A stretch of 37,859 bases of DNA, taken from the IMG/VR virus record IMGVR_UViG_3300050821_008479, positions 1 through 37,859 of that record, one strand, 5' to 3'. This DNA comes from a virus. The notes beneath the pieces are model-generated. The model ran no database searches, was not told the DNA's origin, and saw only the letters and a list, made by a program, of their open reading frames with translations. Below, piece after piece: positions 14,072 to 21,840 of this stretch (the stretch's first letter is position 1; each line of letters starts with the position of its first letter). The position numbers and the translations under genes are program-made.

Positions 14072-14418
14072 TGGCCAAAGGGTCCGCCGCGCGGCCGACG
14101 CCGCCCTTTTCCGGCCAGCTCGTCCGCGTGACGGGCGAGGGCGAGCAGGTGACCATTGCGTTCACGGCGTACGGGCCCGCCGAGCTCGAGGTCGCGCTCA
14201 CCGCGGCCGGGGCCGCCGCGCTGAAGCGCGTGCAGGCGAACAATGCCGCGCTCCTCGACGCCGGGGCGCACTTTGAGGAGCGGCAGCGCGCGGTCTACGC
14301 CAACGCGGTCGCGCAGCTCCGTCGCGAGCTCGGCGTGCCCGAGCCGCCCGCGGTAGAGGAGGACGTCGAGCGTGCCGACTATCCCGCCGGGGCGGTACAC
14401 GCGGCAGAAAATCCGTGA
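14068..14418 (+). CDS. Small structural-region protein, unknown
   Basis: 116 residues starting at ATGATG that overlaps the previous stop. An N-terminal beta segment (FSGQLVRVTGEGEQVTIAFTAYG) precedes a long helix (ALKRVQANNAALLDAGAHFEERQRAVYANAVAQLRREL). The last 47 bases overlap the next gene, an unusually long overlap, but both frames look coding. No family recognised. Confidence 0.6.
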   Translation: MMAKGSAARPTPPFSGQLVRVTGEGEQVTIAFTAYGPAELEVALTAAGAAALKRVQANNAALLDAGAHFEERQRAVYANAVAQLRRELGVPEPPAVEEDVERADYPAGAVHAAENP

Positions 14419-15061
14419 CCTCGCGTTGAATCGCGCGGGCAACCGCGCGCTCGACGCCGACGCCGCCGACTTTCTCGCGCAACACCTCTTTGAGCTCTAC
14501 ACGCTCGCCGACTGGCCGTTTCTCTACGTGTCCGCGCCGCTCGTCGTCACGAGCCCGACGGTCGTCCTCCCCGACGATTTCATGCAGGCGCAGGATGACC
14601 ATGCGTTCCAAATCCTCGCGATTGACGGGACGCCGCAAGCGAATTGCTTTGCGACGGAGCTCTCTCCCGACGAGCTGACGGCGATTGCGTCGCCCGCGGG
14701 CACGAGCCGCGGCGTGCCGCAATATTGGGCCGTGTCGCGGAGCGATCTGACGGCGCAGCTCGCGCCCGATCCGACCGGGCGGCGCATCGACGTGCGGCTC
14801 CGGTATAAACGCTTGCCACCCGACCCGCTCCCGGCGCTCGAGCCCGCCGACGTGCCCGTCTTCCCGTACCACAATTATCTCGTGCAAGCGGTCTACGTCT
14901 TCGCGCTCGAGCATGAGCGCGACGCCCGCGCGCAAGCCGAGGCCGCCGCGCGGGACAACCTGCTCGCGATGATCCGCCGGGGGGCGGCGCCGCTCCGCGC
15001 GCAACGCGCCGACATTCCCTTAGACCCGGTCTACTTTGGCCGGCCGTTCCGGGGCGACTAG
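14372..15061 (+). CDS. Head-to-tail connector / tail adaptor
   Basis: 229 residues from a GTG preceded by GAGGAGGA inside the previous gene. Helical N terminus with RYTRQKIRDLALNRAGN, then LFELYTLADWPFLYV, beta strands (VVLPDDFMQ) and a helical C-terminal segment. This matches the general pattern of tail adaptor or tubular A proteins (T7 gp11, P22 gp4 type) that bind the portal ring. The following gene looks like the matching nozzle protein and starts directly after its stop. The call rests on pattern and gene order. Confidence 0.55.
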   Translation: MPTIPPGRYTRQKIRDLALNRAGNRALDADAADFLAQHLFELYTLADWPFLYVSAPLVVTSPTVVLPDDFMQAQDDHAFQILAIDGTPQANCFATELSPDELTAIASPAGTSRGVPQYWAVSRSDLTAQLAPDPTGRRIDVRLRYKRLPPDPLPALEPADVPVFPYHNYLVQAVYVFALEHERDARAQAEAAARDNLLAMIRRGAAPLRAQRADIPLDPVYFGRPFRGD

Positions 15062-17080
15062 ATGCCGGGCGCAGCCGACCGCGAAGTGCCGATTCCCGTC
15101 CGGCGGTTTCAGGGCACCATGCTCGCGATGGATTCCGCCTTCGTGCCGCCTGGCTTCGTCACGCGGTGCGAGAATTGGGTGCCGGATCTGACGTTGGTGT
15201 TGAGCAAGCGGCGCGGGAGCGCGCCGTGGCAACGGTTGCCGCAACCCGGGCGCGTCGACCCGCTCCTCTACTGTAGCGGGAGCGACGGCACGCGCTATCT
15301 CTACTTCGTCGCCAAGGATCAGCTCTACGTCTCGATCAACGACGCCCCGATCGTCACCGTGACGAACGGCGCGTTTACCGCTGGCCCAACCGAGGATCTG
15401 CGCTACGGGGCCGCCGCCGTCGGCGATACGCTGTACGTCGGGAACGACGTCGACCCCATCAAGCAAGTGCCGCTCGGCGCGGCGGCGGTCGACCTCGTGC
15501 CGCTGGCGCTCCTCGACGATACGGGCCAGGTCGCGACGGCGATTGCCGACGAGCTCGCCCGCGTGCTCGCGGGCACCTACAGTTACCGCTGGGCCATCTA
15601 CCAGGCATCGACGCAGCGCTGGACGAAGGTCGGGCCCGTGCGCACCGTGACGACGGCCGGGAGCGGGCGCCAACGCCTCGGGTTTCAGGCGCCGACCGTG
15701 GCGCTCGGGACGGGCGAGCTCTACCATCTCTTTCTCGCCGGCGTCGACCAGGAGATTGAGGGCGCGCACGATCAGACCCCGGCCGGATTGTCGGCGTCGG
15801 CTGGCGTCGACCAATTCGCCTTGTGGGACGATCCCGCGGTGGAATCGGCGGTCGTGCCGATTCCGTCGACGGTCGTCCGGCGCGGCGCGCATCTGATTGC
15901 GCACCGCGGCCGCTTGTGGGGCGCCGGCGGGCTCGACGCCACGGCGCGGCGCGTGTGGGCGACCAACGTGCTCGTCCCCGGCCTCGAGCAATCGCTCTAT
16001 GACCAAGCGCTCTTTTTCCCGGCGGGCGCCGTGACGCCGGACCTCGGCGACCCGGTGACGGCGCTCGCCGTCGCGACGTTGTCCTCGACGAATCGGAGCC
16101 CGACGTCGCCGCTCGGCATCATGACGGAGCAGAGTACGTGGCTCTACTTCGGCGACCCGCTCGACGACCCGCAGGCGACGCTCGTGCAAGTGTCGGACGA
16201 GGTCGGGTGTATCGGGGACCGCACCGTGGCGTCGACGCCGCTCGGTGTGCTCTTTTGCGGCAAGCGGAGCGTCTATCTCTTGACGCCGCAGCAAGCGGAG
16301 CCGAAAGACGTCGGCTGGCCGATCGAGCCAGCGGTGCGCGCGGTGCCCGTGCCCGAGCGCACGCGGTGCTGGGCCATCTATCACCGCGGCTTTTACAAGC
16401 TGGCGCTCGTGCCGCCGGGCGGCGACGAGCCGACGCAACAGTGGTGGCTCGACCTCCGCCGCGGCCTCGGCGATCCGCCGGCGTGGTGGGGGCCGCATAC
16501 GACGCCGGGGTACAGCGCCGCAGCGCGCGCGCCGAATCATCCGGCGGAGGAAGATCGCGCGTGGGCGGCGCAGGATGCGAGCGTCGCATTCTTCGTGCTC
16601 CTCGACCAGGCCGACCAGTACATGGACCCGAGCGGGCCGCGCACGGGCGGCCAGTGGAACGTCGCACACTGGAACGTCGACCAGTGGGCGCAAGACACGG
16701 CGGTCCCGATCGTCTCGCGGCTCGTCACGGCGGACCTCGACGGCAATGCGCCCCTGACACCAAAGATTGCGAAGCGCGCGCGCGTCGTCGCCAACGTCTT
16801 TGAGTCGACGTCGATCGGGATCCTGGTGACCGCCGATCATCGGTACGGCGTCGCCGGGACGCTCAACGTACCCGTCACGAGCGGCGATGTGTGGGACACA
16901 GGCATCTGGGATACCGCGTCGTGGGCGATGCTCCAGTGGATCCTGAGCGAATTTGAATGCCCGGTGCCCGAGCCGCGGGGCCGGCTCTTTTCGGCTACGT
17001 TGACGCACGTCGACCCGAATCCGTGCGACCTGCGCGACTTCGAGCTCCGCGTGCAACCGTCCAGCCGGGAAACGCAGTAA
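15062..17080 (+). CDS. Tail nozzle / tubular protein B-like
   Basis: 672 residues, beta-rich throughout. It begins with PIPVRRFQGTMLAMDSAFVPPGFVTRCENWVPD and has blade-like repeats such as LYYFVAKDQLYVSIND and GVLFCGKRSVYLLTPQ. Length, beta-propeller-like pattern and position after the adaptor fit the nozzle of short-tailed phages (T7 gp12, P22 gp10 type). It would form the hexameric end of the tail tube. The C-terminal part has repeated short motifs (QWNVAHWNVDQWAQD). The stop overlaps the ATG of the first of two related fibre genes. Confidence 0.6.
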   Translation: MPGAADREVPIPVRRFQGTMLAMDSAFVPPGFVTRCENWVPDLTLVLSKRRGSAPWQRLPQPGRVDPLLYCSGSDGTRYLYFVAKDQLYVSINDAPIVTVTNGAFTAGPTEDLRYGAAAVGDTLYVGNDVDPIKQVPLGAAAVDLVPLALLDDTGQVATAIADELARVLAGTYSYRWAIYQASTQRWTKVGPVRTVTTAGSGRQRLGFQAPTVALGTGELYHLFLAGVDQEIEGAHDQTPAGLSASAGVDQFALWDDPAVESAVVPIPSTVVRRGAHLIAHRGRLWGAGGLDATARRVWATNVLVPGLEQSLYDQALFFPAGAVTPDLGDPVTALAVATLSSTNRSPTSPLGIMTEQSTWLYFGDPLDDPQATLVQVSDEVGCIGDRTVASTPLGVLFCGKRSVYLLTPQQAEPKDVGWPIEPAVRAVPVPERTRCWAIYHRGFYKLALVPPGGDEPTQQWWLDLRRGLGDPPAWWGPHTTPGYSAAARAPNHPAEEDRAWAAQDASVAFFVLLDQADQYMDPSGPRTGGQWNVAHWNVDQWAQDTAVPIVSRLVTADLDGNAPLTPKIAKRARVVANVFESTSIGILVTADHRYGVAGTLNVPVTSGDVWDTGIWDTASWAMLQWILSEFECPVPEPRGRLFSATLTHVDPNPCDLRDFELRVQPSSRETQ

Positions 17081-17964
17081 TGGCGCAGATTCCCCGCCCG
17101 CCGAAGCAAGGCGCCGTCATGACGTACGTCGCGAAAGTCGCGGCGGGCTACCCGCACATTCTCGCGGGCGAGATGGACGCCGACCTCGATACCATTTACG
17201 GCGCGTGGAATAGCGGCGCCGACACGGTCAACATTCGTGACGGCGCGATCACGAGCGCCAAGCTGGCGGCGGACTCGGTCGGGCCGCGCGAGCTGCAAGA
17301 TAGCGGGGTCGGCACGAGCAACCTCGCCGACGCGTCGGTCACGACGCCCAAGATTGCCGACGGCGCGGTGACGGATCCGAAGATCGTCAGTGTGGCGTGG
17401 GCGAAGGTCACGGGCGTCACGATGCCGACGACGCTCCCGCCGAGCGGCGCGGCCGGGGGAGATCTGACGGGCACGTACCCGAATCCGACCCTCGCGCCGG
17501 GGGCCGTGAGTGGGTCGGATCTCACGGACGGGACTGTCACGCGCGCGAAGTTGGCGCCAGGCGCGCTCCCCGGCGCGTCGTCCTTCGTCGCCATTACCAG
17601 TTTCAACACCAACACGATCGGGAGCTGGATCCGTGTTGCGACGTTGCCGGCGCTCGTCACTCGTGGGGCCAATCCCGTCTTCCTGTTTGCGAATCATGGG
17701 TTAACCGCCGCGATCGCGTCGGCGCCCGGGAACGTGATGGTTCGCTGGACGCGCGACGGCACGCACCTCTGCAACACGGCCTTTGGGGCGGCGGGCGGGA
17801 CGAACGTCATCATGGCGGTGCCGTCGCTCCCGTGGCTCGACATCGTGCCGGCGGCGGGCAGTTACGTCTACGCGCTCGAGGTCAATCTGAGCGCCGGCGT
17901 CTCCACCGTGGCCTTTATCGCGGCGAATACGGGATGTGGCCTCATGGCATTCGAGCTCGGGTGA
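17080..17964 (+). CDS. Tail fibre, paralogue A
   Basis: 294 residues. The N-terminal segment (VAKVAAGYPHILAGEMDADLDTIYGAWN) is shared with the next gene and probably attaches the fibre to the tail. Repeats of the form DGA(I/V)T..KLA follow (about 53-105), typical of trimeric shafts. The AAGGDLTGTYPNPTL block (about 124-138) is also found in the fibre at 5536-6015. The C-terminal ~125 residues are a separate globular, probably receptor-binding domain. The ATG overlaps the nozzle-protein stop. Confidence 0.75.
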   Translation: MAQIPRPPKQGAVMTYVAKVAAGYPHILAGEMDADLDTIYGAWNSGADTVNIRDGAITSAKLAADSVGPRELQDSGVGTSNLADASVTTPKIADGAVTDPKIVSVAWAKVTGVTMPTTLPPSGAAGGDLTGTYPNPTLAPGAVSGSDLTDGTVTRAKLAPGALPGASSFVAITSFNTNTIGSWIRVATLPALVTRGANPVFLFANHGLTAAIASAPGNVMVRWTRDGTHLCNTAFGAAGGTNVIMAVPSLPWLDIVPAAGSYVYALEVNLSAGVSTVAFIAANTGCGLMAFELG

Positions 17965-17981
17965 TCGGGGAGTAACACGGC

Positions 17982-18677
17982 ATGGCAGTCACGCGACCAC
18001 TCAAAGAGGGGAGCACCACCACGTATCAGGCCAAGGTGGCGGCGGGCTTTCCCGACATTCTCGCGAGCGAGGTGGACGCCGACCTCGATACGATCTACGC
18101 CGCGTGGAATGGCAATGTGGGGACGGCCAATTTGATTGACGGCGCGGTCACCACGGCAAAACTCGCCGATAGCGCCGTGACGAGTGTCAAAATCGCCGAT
18201 GGGGCGATCGCCACGGTCGATCTCGCCGCCGGCGCGGTCACGTGGCCGAAGCTCAGTTTGCAAACCTATGCGCGCGTGTTCCGGGGATCGAGCCAGCAAT
18301 CTATTGCCTCGGGGGCGAGCACCGTTCTCAGCTACGATACGATCAACGTGAACGTCGGCGGTCTCTATAGTGCGGGCACCCCGGATCGTTTCACGATCCA
18401 GCAAGCGGGTCTCTATGTGTTCGGCGGCGGGTTTGGGTTTCCGCCGACCGGGGGGGGCGCCAGTCGAACGGCCTATCTCTCGACGACCGGTGGGGGCACC
18501 GTCGCGGTACAGACTGGGGCCATTGCGCCCAATGTCGTCAATTTGACGGTGGCGACGCTGATGAGCTTGAGCGCGGGCGAAGTGGTCCAACTGAACGCGG
18601 TGCAGGATTCCGGCGCGGCGATCCTCACGGCGACGGGGACGGCGCTTCCGCATCTCTGGATCGCGCGGGTGGCCTGA
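17982..18677 (+). CDS. Tail fibre, paralogue B, with C1q-like head
   Basis: 231 residues. The N terminus (QAKVAAGFPDILASEVDADLDTIYAAWN) is nearly the same as that of the upstream fibre, and the DGAVTTAKLAD repeats follow. The C-terminal ~130 residues differ entirely. With YDTINVNVGGLYS, FTIQQAGLYVFGGGFGF and MSLSAGEVVQLNAVQDSG they look like a C1q/TNF-type jelly roll, a trimeric binding head. A GGGGAGT site precedes the ATG. Base composition of this head is less GC-rich than the surroundings, which suggests domain exchange. Confidence 0.75.
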   Translation: MAVTRPLKEGSTTTYQAKVAAGFPDILASEVDADLDTIYAAWNGNVGTANLIDGAVTTAKLADSAVTSVKIADGAIATVDLAAGAVTWPKLSLQTYARVFRGSSQQSIASGASTVLSYDTINVNVGGLYSAGTPDRFTIQQAGLYVFGGGFGFPPTGGGASRTAYLSTTGGGTVAVQTGAIAPNVVNLTVATLMSLSAGEVVQLNAVQDSGAAILTATGTALPHLWIARVA

Positions 18678-18869
18678 ATGACGGATGACCGCGAGCACCT
18701 TGCCCGGGCAACTCTCGAGACGCGGCGTGCTGCGGTGCACGGCGAGCTGCTTGAGGCCATGCGCACGGTCGAGCGCTACCGCGGCGCGCTGGCGCTCCTC
18801 GACGAGCTGCTCGCGCTGCCCGACCCGCCGCCATCCGGCGAGGCGCGCGGGCTCGAGGCCGTCGCATGA
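18678..18869 (+). CDS. Small helical protein
   Basis: 63 residues, predicted as two helices (ETRRAAVHGELLEAMRTVER and GALALLDELLAL) with a Pro-rich break, a coiled-coil-like pattern. The ATG directly follows the fibre stop and its own stop overlaps the acetyltransferase ATG (ATGA). It may be a fibre-assembly factor or an adaptor; unknown. Confidence 0.6.
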   Translation: MTDDREHLARATLETRRAAVHGELLEAMRTVERYRGALALLDELLALPDPPPSGEARGLEAVA

Positions 18870-19486
18870 TCCGCCCCGCAACCTTCACCGACGTGCCCGG
18901 GCTCCGCCGGCTCTACGGGGCGCTCGTCGCCGAGATCGAGGCGACCCGGCCGCAACCGTACCCGACCACCGGGCCGGACGATCTCGACAGCTTCACGCTC
19001 TTGACGGCGCGGCGCATCGAGAGCGACCCCACGTTGCTCTTTTACGTCGCGACCGATGACGACACGGGCGAGCTGGTCGGCTTCCTCGGCGGCGAGCTCT
19101 CGGAACGCGCGATGGGCGAGCCGCGCGTCTTTTGCGCCGCGCACTGGCTCTACCTCGCGCCGCCCGTCCGCGGCCATGGCCTCGCCCGCGCGCTGGTTGA
19201 GCGCGGGTGCGCCGACCTGGACGCGCTCGGCGTGACGCACGTCGAGCTCGCCGCTGGCGCCGGCGACCTCCAGTGGATGGCGCGAGGGTGGATCCCCTAC
19301 CTCGTGCATCATGCGTTGCCGCTCGCCGCCGTGCGGGCCGGTGTCGCCGAGCGCCCCACCGCCGACCGACCCCCGGCGGCGGCCCCGGTGGCGCCGGCCC
19401 CTCCTCCGGACACGGCACCGCCGAAGAAGCGGCGGCATCGGCGCACGCGACCCCGCCCGCAGCTCGTCGCCGGGGGGCGCGCATGA
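18866..19486 (+). CDS. GNAT-family N-acetyltransferase 1
   Basis: 206 residues. Residues 1-150 show the GNAT fold: MIRPATFTDVPGLRRLY at the start, LVGFLGGEL as the beta4 strand, and the acetyl-CoA binding signature HWLYLAPPVRGHGLARALVE with Arg102-Gly103-His104-Gly105-Leu106-Ala107. A disordered Pro-rich and then Lys/Arg-rich tail (about 160-206, KKRRHRRTRPRP) follows, which could bind DNA or acidic protein. The substrate is unknown. It is embedded in the virion gene operon with overlapping ATGA junctions on both sides. Confidence 0.85.
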   Translation: MIRPATFTDVPGLRRLYGALVAEIEATRPQPYPTTGPDDLDSFTLLTARRIESDPTLLFYVATDDDTGELVGFLGGELSERAMGEPRVFCAAHWLYLAPPVRGHGLARALVERGCADLDALGVTHVELAAGAGDLQWMARGWIPYLVHHALPLAAVRAGVAERPTADRPPAAAPVAPAPPPDTAPPKKRRHRRTRPRPQLVAGGRA

Positions 19487-20001
19487 GCCTCGTGATCCGC
19501 ACCGCCGACCCCGGGGATGCGTCCTACCTGCAGGCGTTGCTCGCCGCCCTCATGCGCGAGCATCAACGGACCTTTCCCGACACGTATCCGATCCTCCCGC
19601 CCGCGGAAGCCGCCGCGCTCTATGCGACCGCGTACGCGCCCCGGCTCACGCAGGATCCGAGCCTTGTCGCCGTGCTGGCCGTCGACCGTGCGCCCGTGGG
19701 GCTGCTCGTGGGGGAAGTGACGGCGCGCGTCGTCGGTCGGCCGGCGACGGTGTGTTTCGTCGAGTGGTTTTACGTCGCCCCCGAGTCGCGCGGGTGTGGC
19801 ATCGGGCGCGCGCTCGTGCGCGCCGGGATGACGATCCTCCGGGCCCACGGCGTCACGCATCTCGAGTGCCGCAGCGTGCCCGGCGACAAGCAATGGCAGC
19901 GGCGGGGGTGGCGGGAAACGGCGCGGCACTACGTGGCGCCGTTCGAGCAGGTCGCCGCCTGGGTCGACCTCGAGGAGCACGACAATGGGCGCGCAGGATA
20001 G
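19483..20001 (+). CDS. GNAT-family N-acetyltransferase 2
   Basis: 172 residues with the same fold as the preceding gene: IRTADPGDASYLQALLAAL, APVGLLVGEV, and the cofactor loop FVEWFYVAPESRGCGIGRALV with Arg103-Gly104-Cys105-Gly106-Ile107-Gly108. The two share layout but differ in sequence and this one lacks the basic tail, so it is an old duplication or two acquisitions. The ATG overlaps the previous stop. Its end overlaps the next gene by 17 bases. Substrate unknown; candidates are host proteins or virion proteins made in the same operon. Confidence 0.85.
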   Translation: MSLVIRTADPGDASYLQALLAALMREHQRTFPDTYPILPPAEAAALYATAYAPRLTQDPSLVAVLAVDRAPVGLLVGEVTARVVGRPATVCFVEWFYVAPESRGCGIGRALVRAGMTILRAHGVTHLECRSVPGDKQWQRRGWRETARHYVAPFEQVAAWVDLEEHDNGRAG

Positions 20002-21199
20002 CCGCCGCTACCATCGCACGCGGCCGCCGACGTTCACCCGCGCGTACGGGTCGCAATCGTCGACGCCGGAAACCCGCTCGCCGTTTGGCGGCTTGCCGTA
20101 TCGGGTCGCGGGGCAGGTGCAGCGCCAACAGCTCTCGCCGCTCTTGATGGGGCTCGGGCTCGGCGCGGGACCGAAAGCGCAACGGCTCCAGGCGGATATT
20201 GCGAGCGGGCGGGATACCGGGCCGCTCGCCTCGGCGATTCGGCAGATCCAGCAATTCACGCCGGGTGTGGTGCAGGGTGCGCAGGGCATCGGGCAACAAA
20301 TGTCCGCGCAAGGCCAGCAAGCGAATCAGCAATTGCAGGCCGCGATTGCGGCGGCGCAACGCGACATGCCGCAGTATCAGCAAGCGACCAATCAAGCGCT
20401 CGCGGCGGATCAGAGTGCCCTCGGCGGCGCGCAGAATTTGTACGGGCAAGCCGCCGCGATGCTCCCCGGGCTCCAGCAAACCGCGGCGCAGGGGACGCAA
20501 GGCGCCGAGAACGCGTTGAATCTCGCGCAGCAGTACACGACCGGCGCGCAGATGGCGGGCGGCCAAAACGCCGTCGACTTGGCCCAGCGCTATGCGCAAC
20601 AGGCCGCGTCGCCGGTGTCGCAAGAGGATCTCTATCAAGCGGCCTCGCGGCGCGTCATGCAGCAGATTCAACCCGGGCTCGCCGCGCGGGGCCTCGAGGC
20701 GGGGGGCGCCGGCGCGCAACTGCAGGCCGATACGCAGCGCGACCTCGCGATGCAGTTTGCGCAGAATCAAGCGGCGAACCGACAAGCGACGCTCTCGGGC
20801 TTGACGGGGGCGACCGGCAACCTCGGCAACCTCCAAGCCCAAGGGCTGCAAGGGCTCCAGGGCGCGAGCCAGGGCGTGCAGCAGGCGGCCGCGGGGCAAG
20901 CGAGCCTCGGGCAATCGCTCCTTCCCTATCTGCAAGCCGTGCAGTCGGGCGCGCAGAATGTCGGGTCGGCGGCGCAGCAGGGCGCGGGCATGCTCATGAC
21001 GGGTCCGCAGCTCGCCGGGCAGCAGTCGGAGGCCATCAACCAGCTCGGCCAAACGCTCATGCAGCAGTATAACTTGCCCATGCAGGCATCGGGCAATCTC
21101 ATGAACTTGCTGACGGCCGGCCTGTCGCCGGGCATCCAGATGACACAAGCCACGGCGCCCGTGACGGCCAACTCGAGCAAGGGCTATAACATCATCTGA
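19985..21199 (+). CDS. Gln/Ala-rich internal (ejection) protein
   Basis: 404 residues, very rich in Gln, Ala and Gly and mostly helical (repeats like QQANQQLQAAIAAAQRDMPQ). Such composition is usual in proteins ejected with the DNA by short-tailed phages, which build the channel across the envelope. The N terminus contains DSRRYHRTRPPTF, repeated at the start of the next gene. No enzyme motif is seen. Its start overlaps the acetyltransferase gene by 17 bases. Confidence 0.65.
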   Translation: MGAQDSRRYHRTRPPTFTRAYGSQSSTPETRSPFGGLPYRVAGQVQRQQLSPLLMGLGLGAGPKAQRLQADIASGRDTGPLASAIRQIQQFTPGVVQGAQGIGQQMSAQGQQANQQLQAAIAAAQRDMPQYQQATNQALAADQSALGGAQNLYGQAAAMLPGLQQTAAQGTQGAENALNLAQQYTTGAQMAGGQNAVDLAQRYAQQAASPVSQEDLYQAASRRVMQQIQPGLAARGLEAGGAGAQLQADTQRDLAMQFAQNQAANRQATLSGLTGATGNLGNLQAQGLQGLQGASQGVQQAAAGQASLGQSLLPYLQAVQSGAQNVGSAAQQGAGMLMTGPQLAGQQSEAINQLGQTLMQQYNLPMQASGNLMNLLTAGLSPGIQMTQATAPVTANSSKGYNII

Positions 21200-21207
21200 G
21201 GGCGGCC

Positions 21208-21834
21208 ATGCACGACTCCCGACGCTACCACCGCACGCGGCGCCCGACCTTCGCGCGCGGGTATGGGCTCCTCGGCTCGCTCGGCGGGAGCGGCGCGGCG
21301 ACCGGGGCGGCGACGGGGGCCGCGGACGCCGCCACCGCGGGCGGCATCGGGAGCACCATCGTCAGCGGTCTCGAGACGGCTGCGGGGCCGGCGCTCACCG
21401 GGCTCGGCAAGACGGCGCTGTCGGGGATCGAGAGCGTCGGGCAAGGCTTGCAATCGCTCTTTGGCGGGGGTGGGGGCGAGGCCGCGAAACTCGCCGACCT
21501 CGGGCAAGCGGTGCCCGCGGGCGTCGACCTGCTCGGCCCGAGCTCGACGTTTACCGGCCCCGGGTTTCTCGAGAGCGTGCATCAAGGCTTCACGCAAGGC
21601 CCCGCGTTCTTGCAGCAATTTGCCAACCCGAGCGGCGGCACGAGCGCCGGCGCGGGCGTCGGGCAACTCTTGAGCGCGCTCGAGAAACTGCAAGGGCAAG
21701 GCGGGGGCCCCGCCAAGATGCCGCCGATTATCCAACCGGGCGGCCCCATCCGGCCGATGCAAGTGATTCCCGCCGCCAATGCGGGCACGGTCGGCTCCGG
21801 CCCCATTCTCGGCGGACTCCTCGGACATTTGTAG
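21208..21834 (+). CDS. Gly/Ala-rich virion protein, ejection group
   Basis: 208 residues. It starts with HDSRRYHRTRRPTFARGYG, nearly the same motif as the upstream protein. Gly/Ala-rich, weakly hydrophobic sequence follows (about 22-95, such as GAATGAATGAADAATAGG), which may insert in membranes. The C-terminal half is Gly/Pro-rich and low-complexity. GAGGG precedes the ATG. It probably belongs to the DNA-ejection apparatus with its neighbours; this is inference from composition and position. Confidence 0.6.
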   Translation: MHDSRRYHRTRRPTFARGYGLLGSLGGSGAATGAATGAADAATAGGIGSTIVSGLETAAGPALTGLGKTALSGIESVGQGLQSLFGGGGGEAAKLADLGQAVPAGVDLLGPSSTFTGPGFLESVHQGFTQGPAFLQQFANPSGGTSAGAGVGQLLSALEKLQGQGGGPAKMPPIIQPGGPIRPMQVIPAANAGTVGSGPILGGLLGHL

Positions 21835-21840
21835 ACGATC

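Noticed and set aside
15020-17056. A 678-residue minus-strand frame opposite the nozzle gene
   Set aside because: Shadow frame with Arg-rich composition; the plus strand has the expected beta-rich tail protein.
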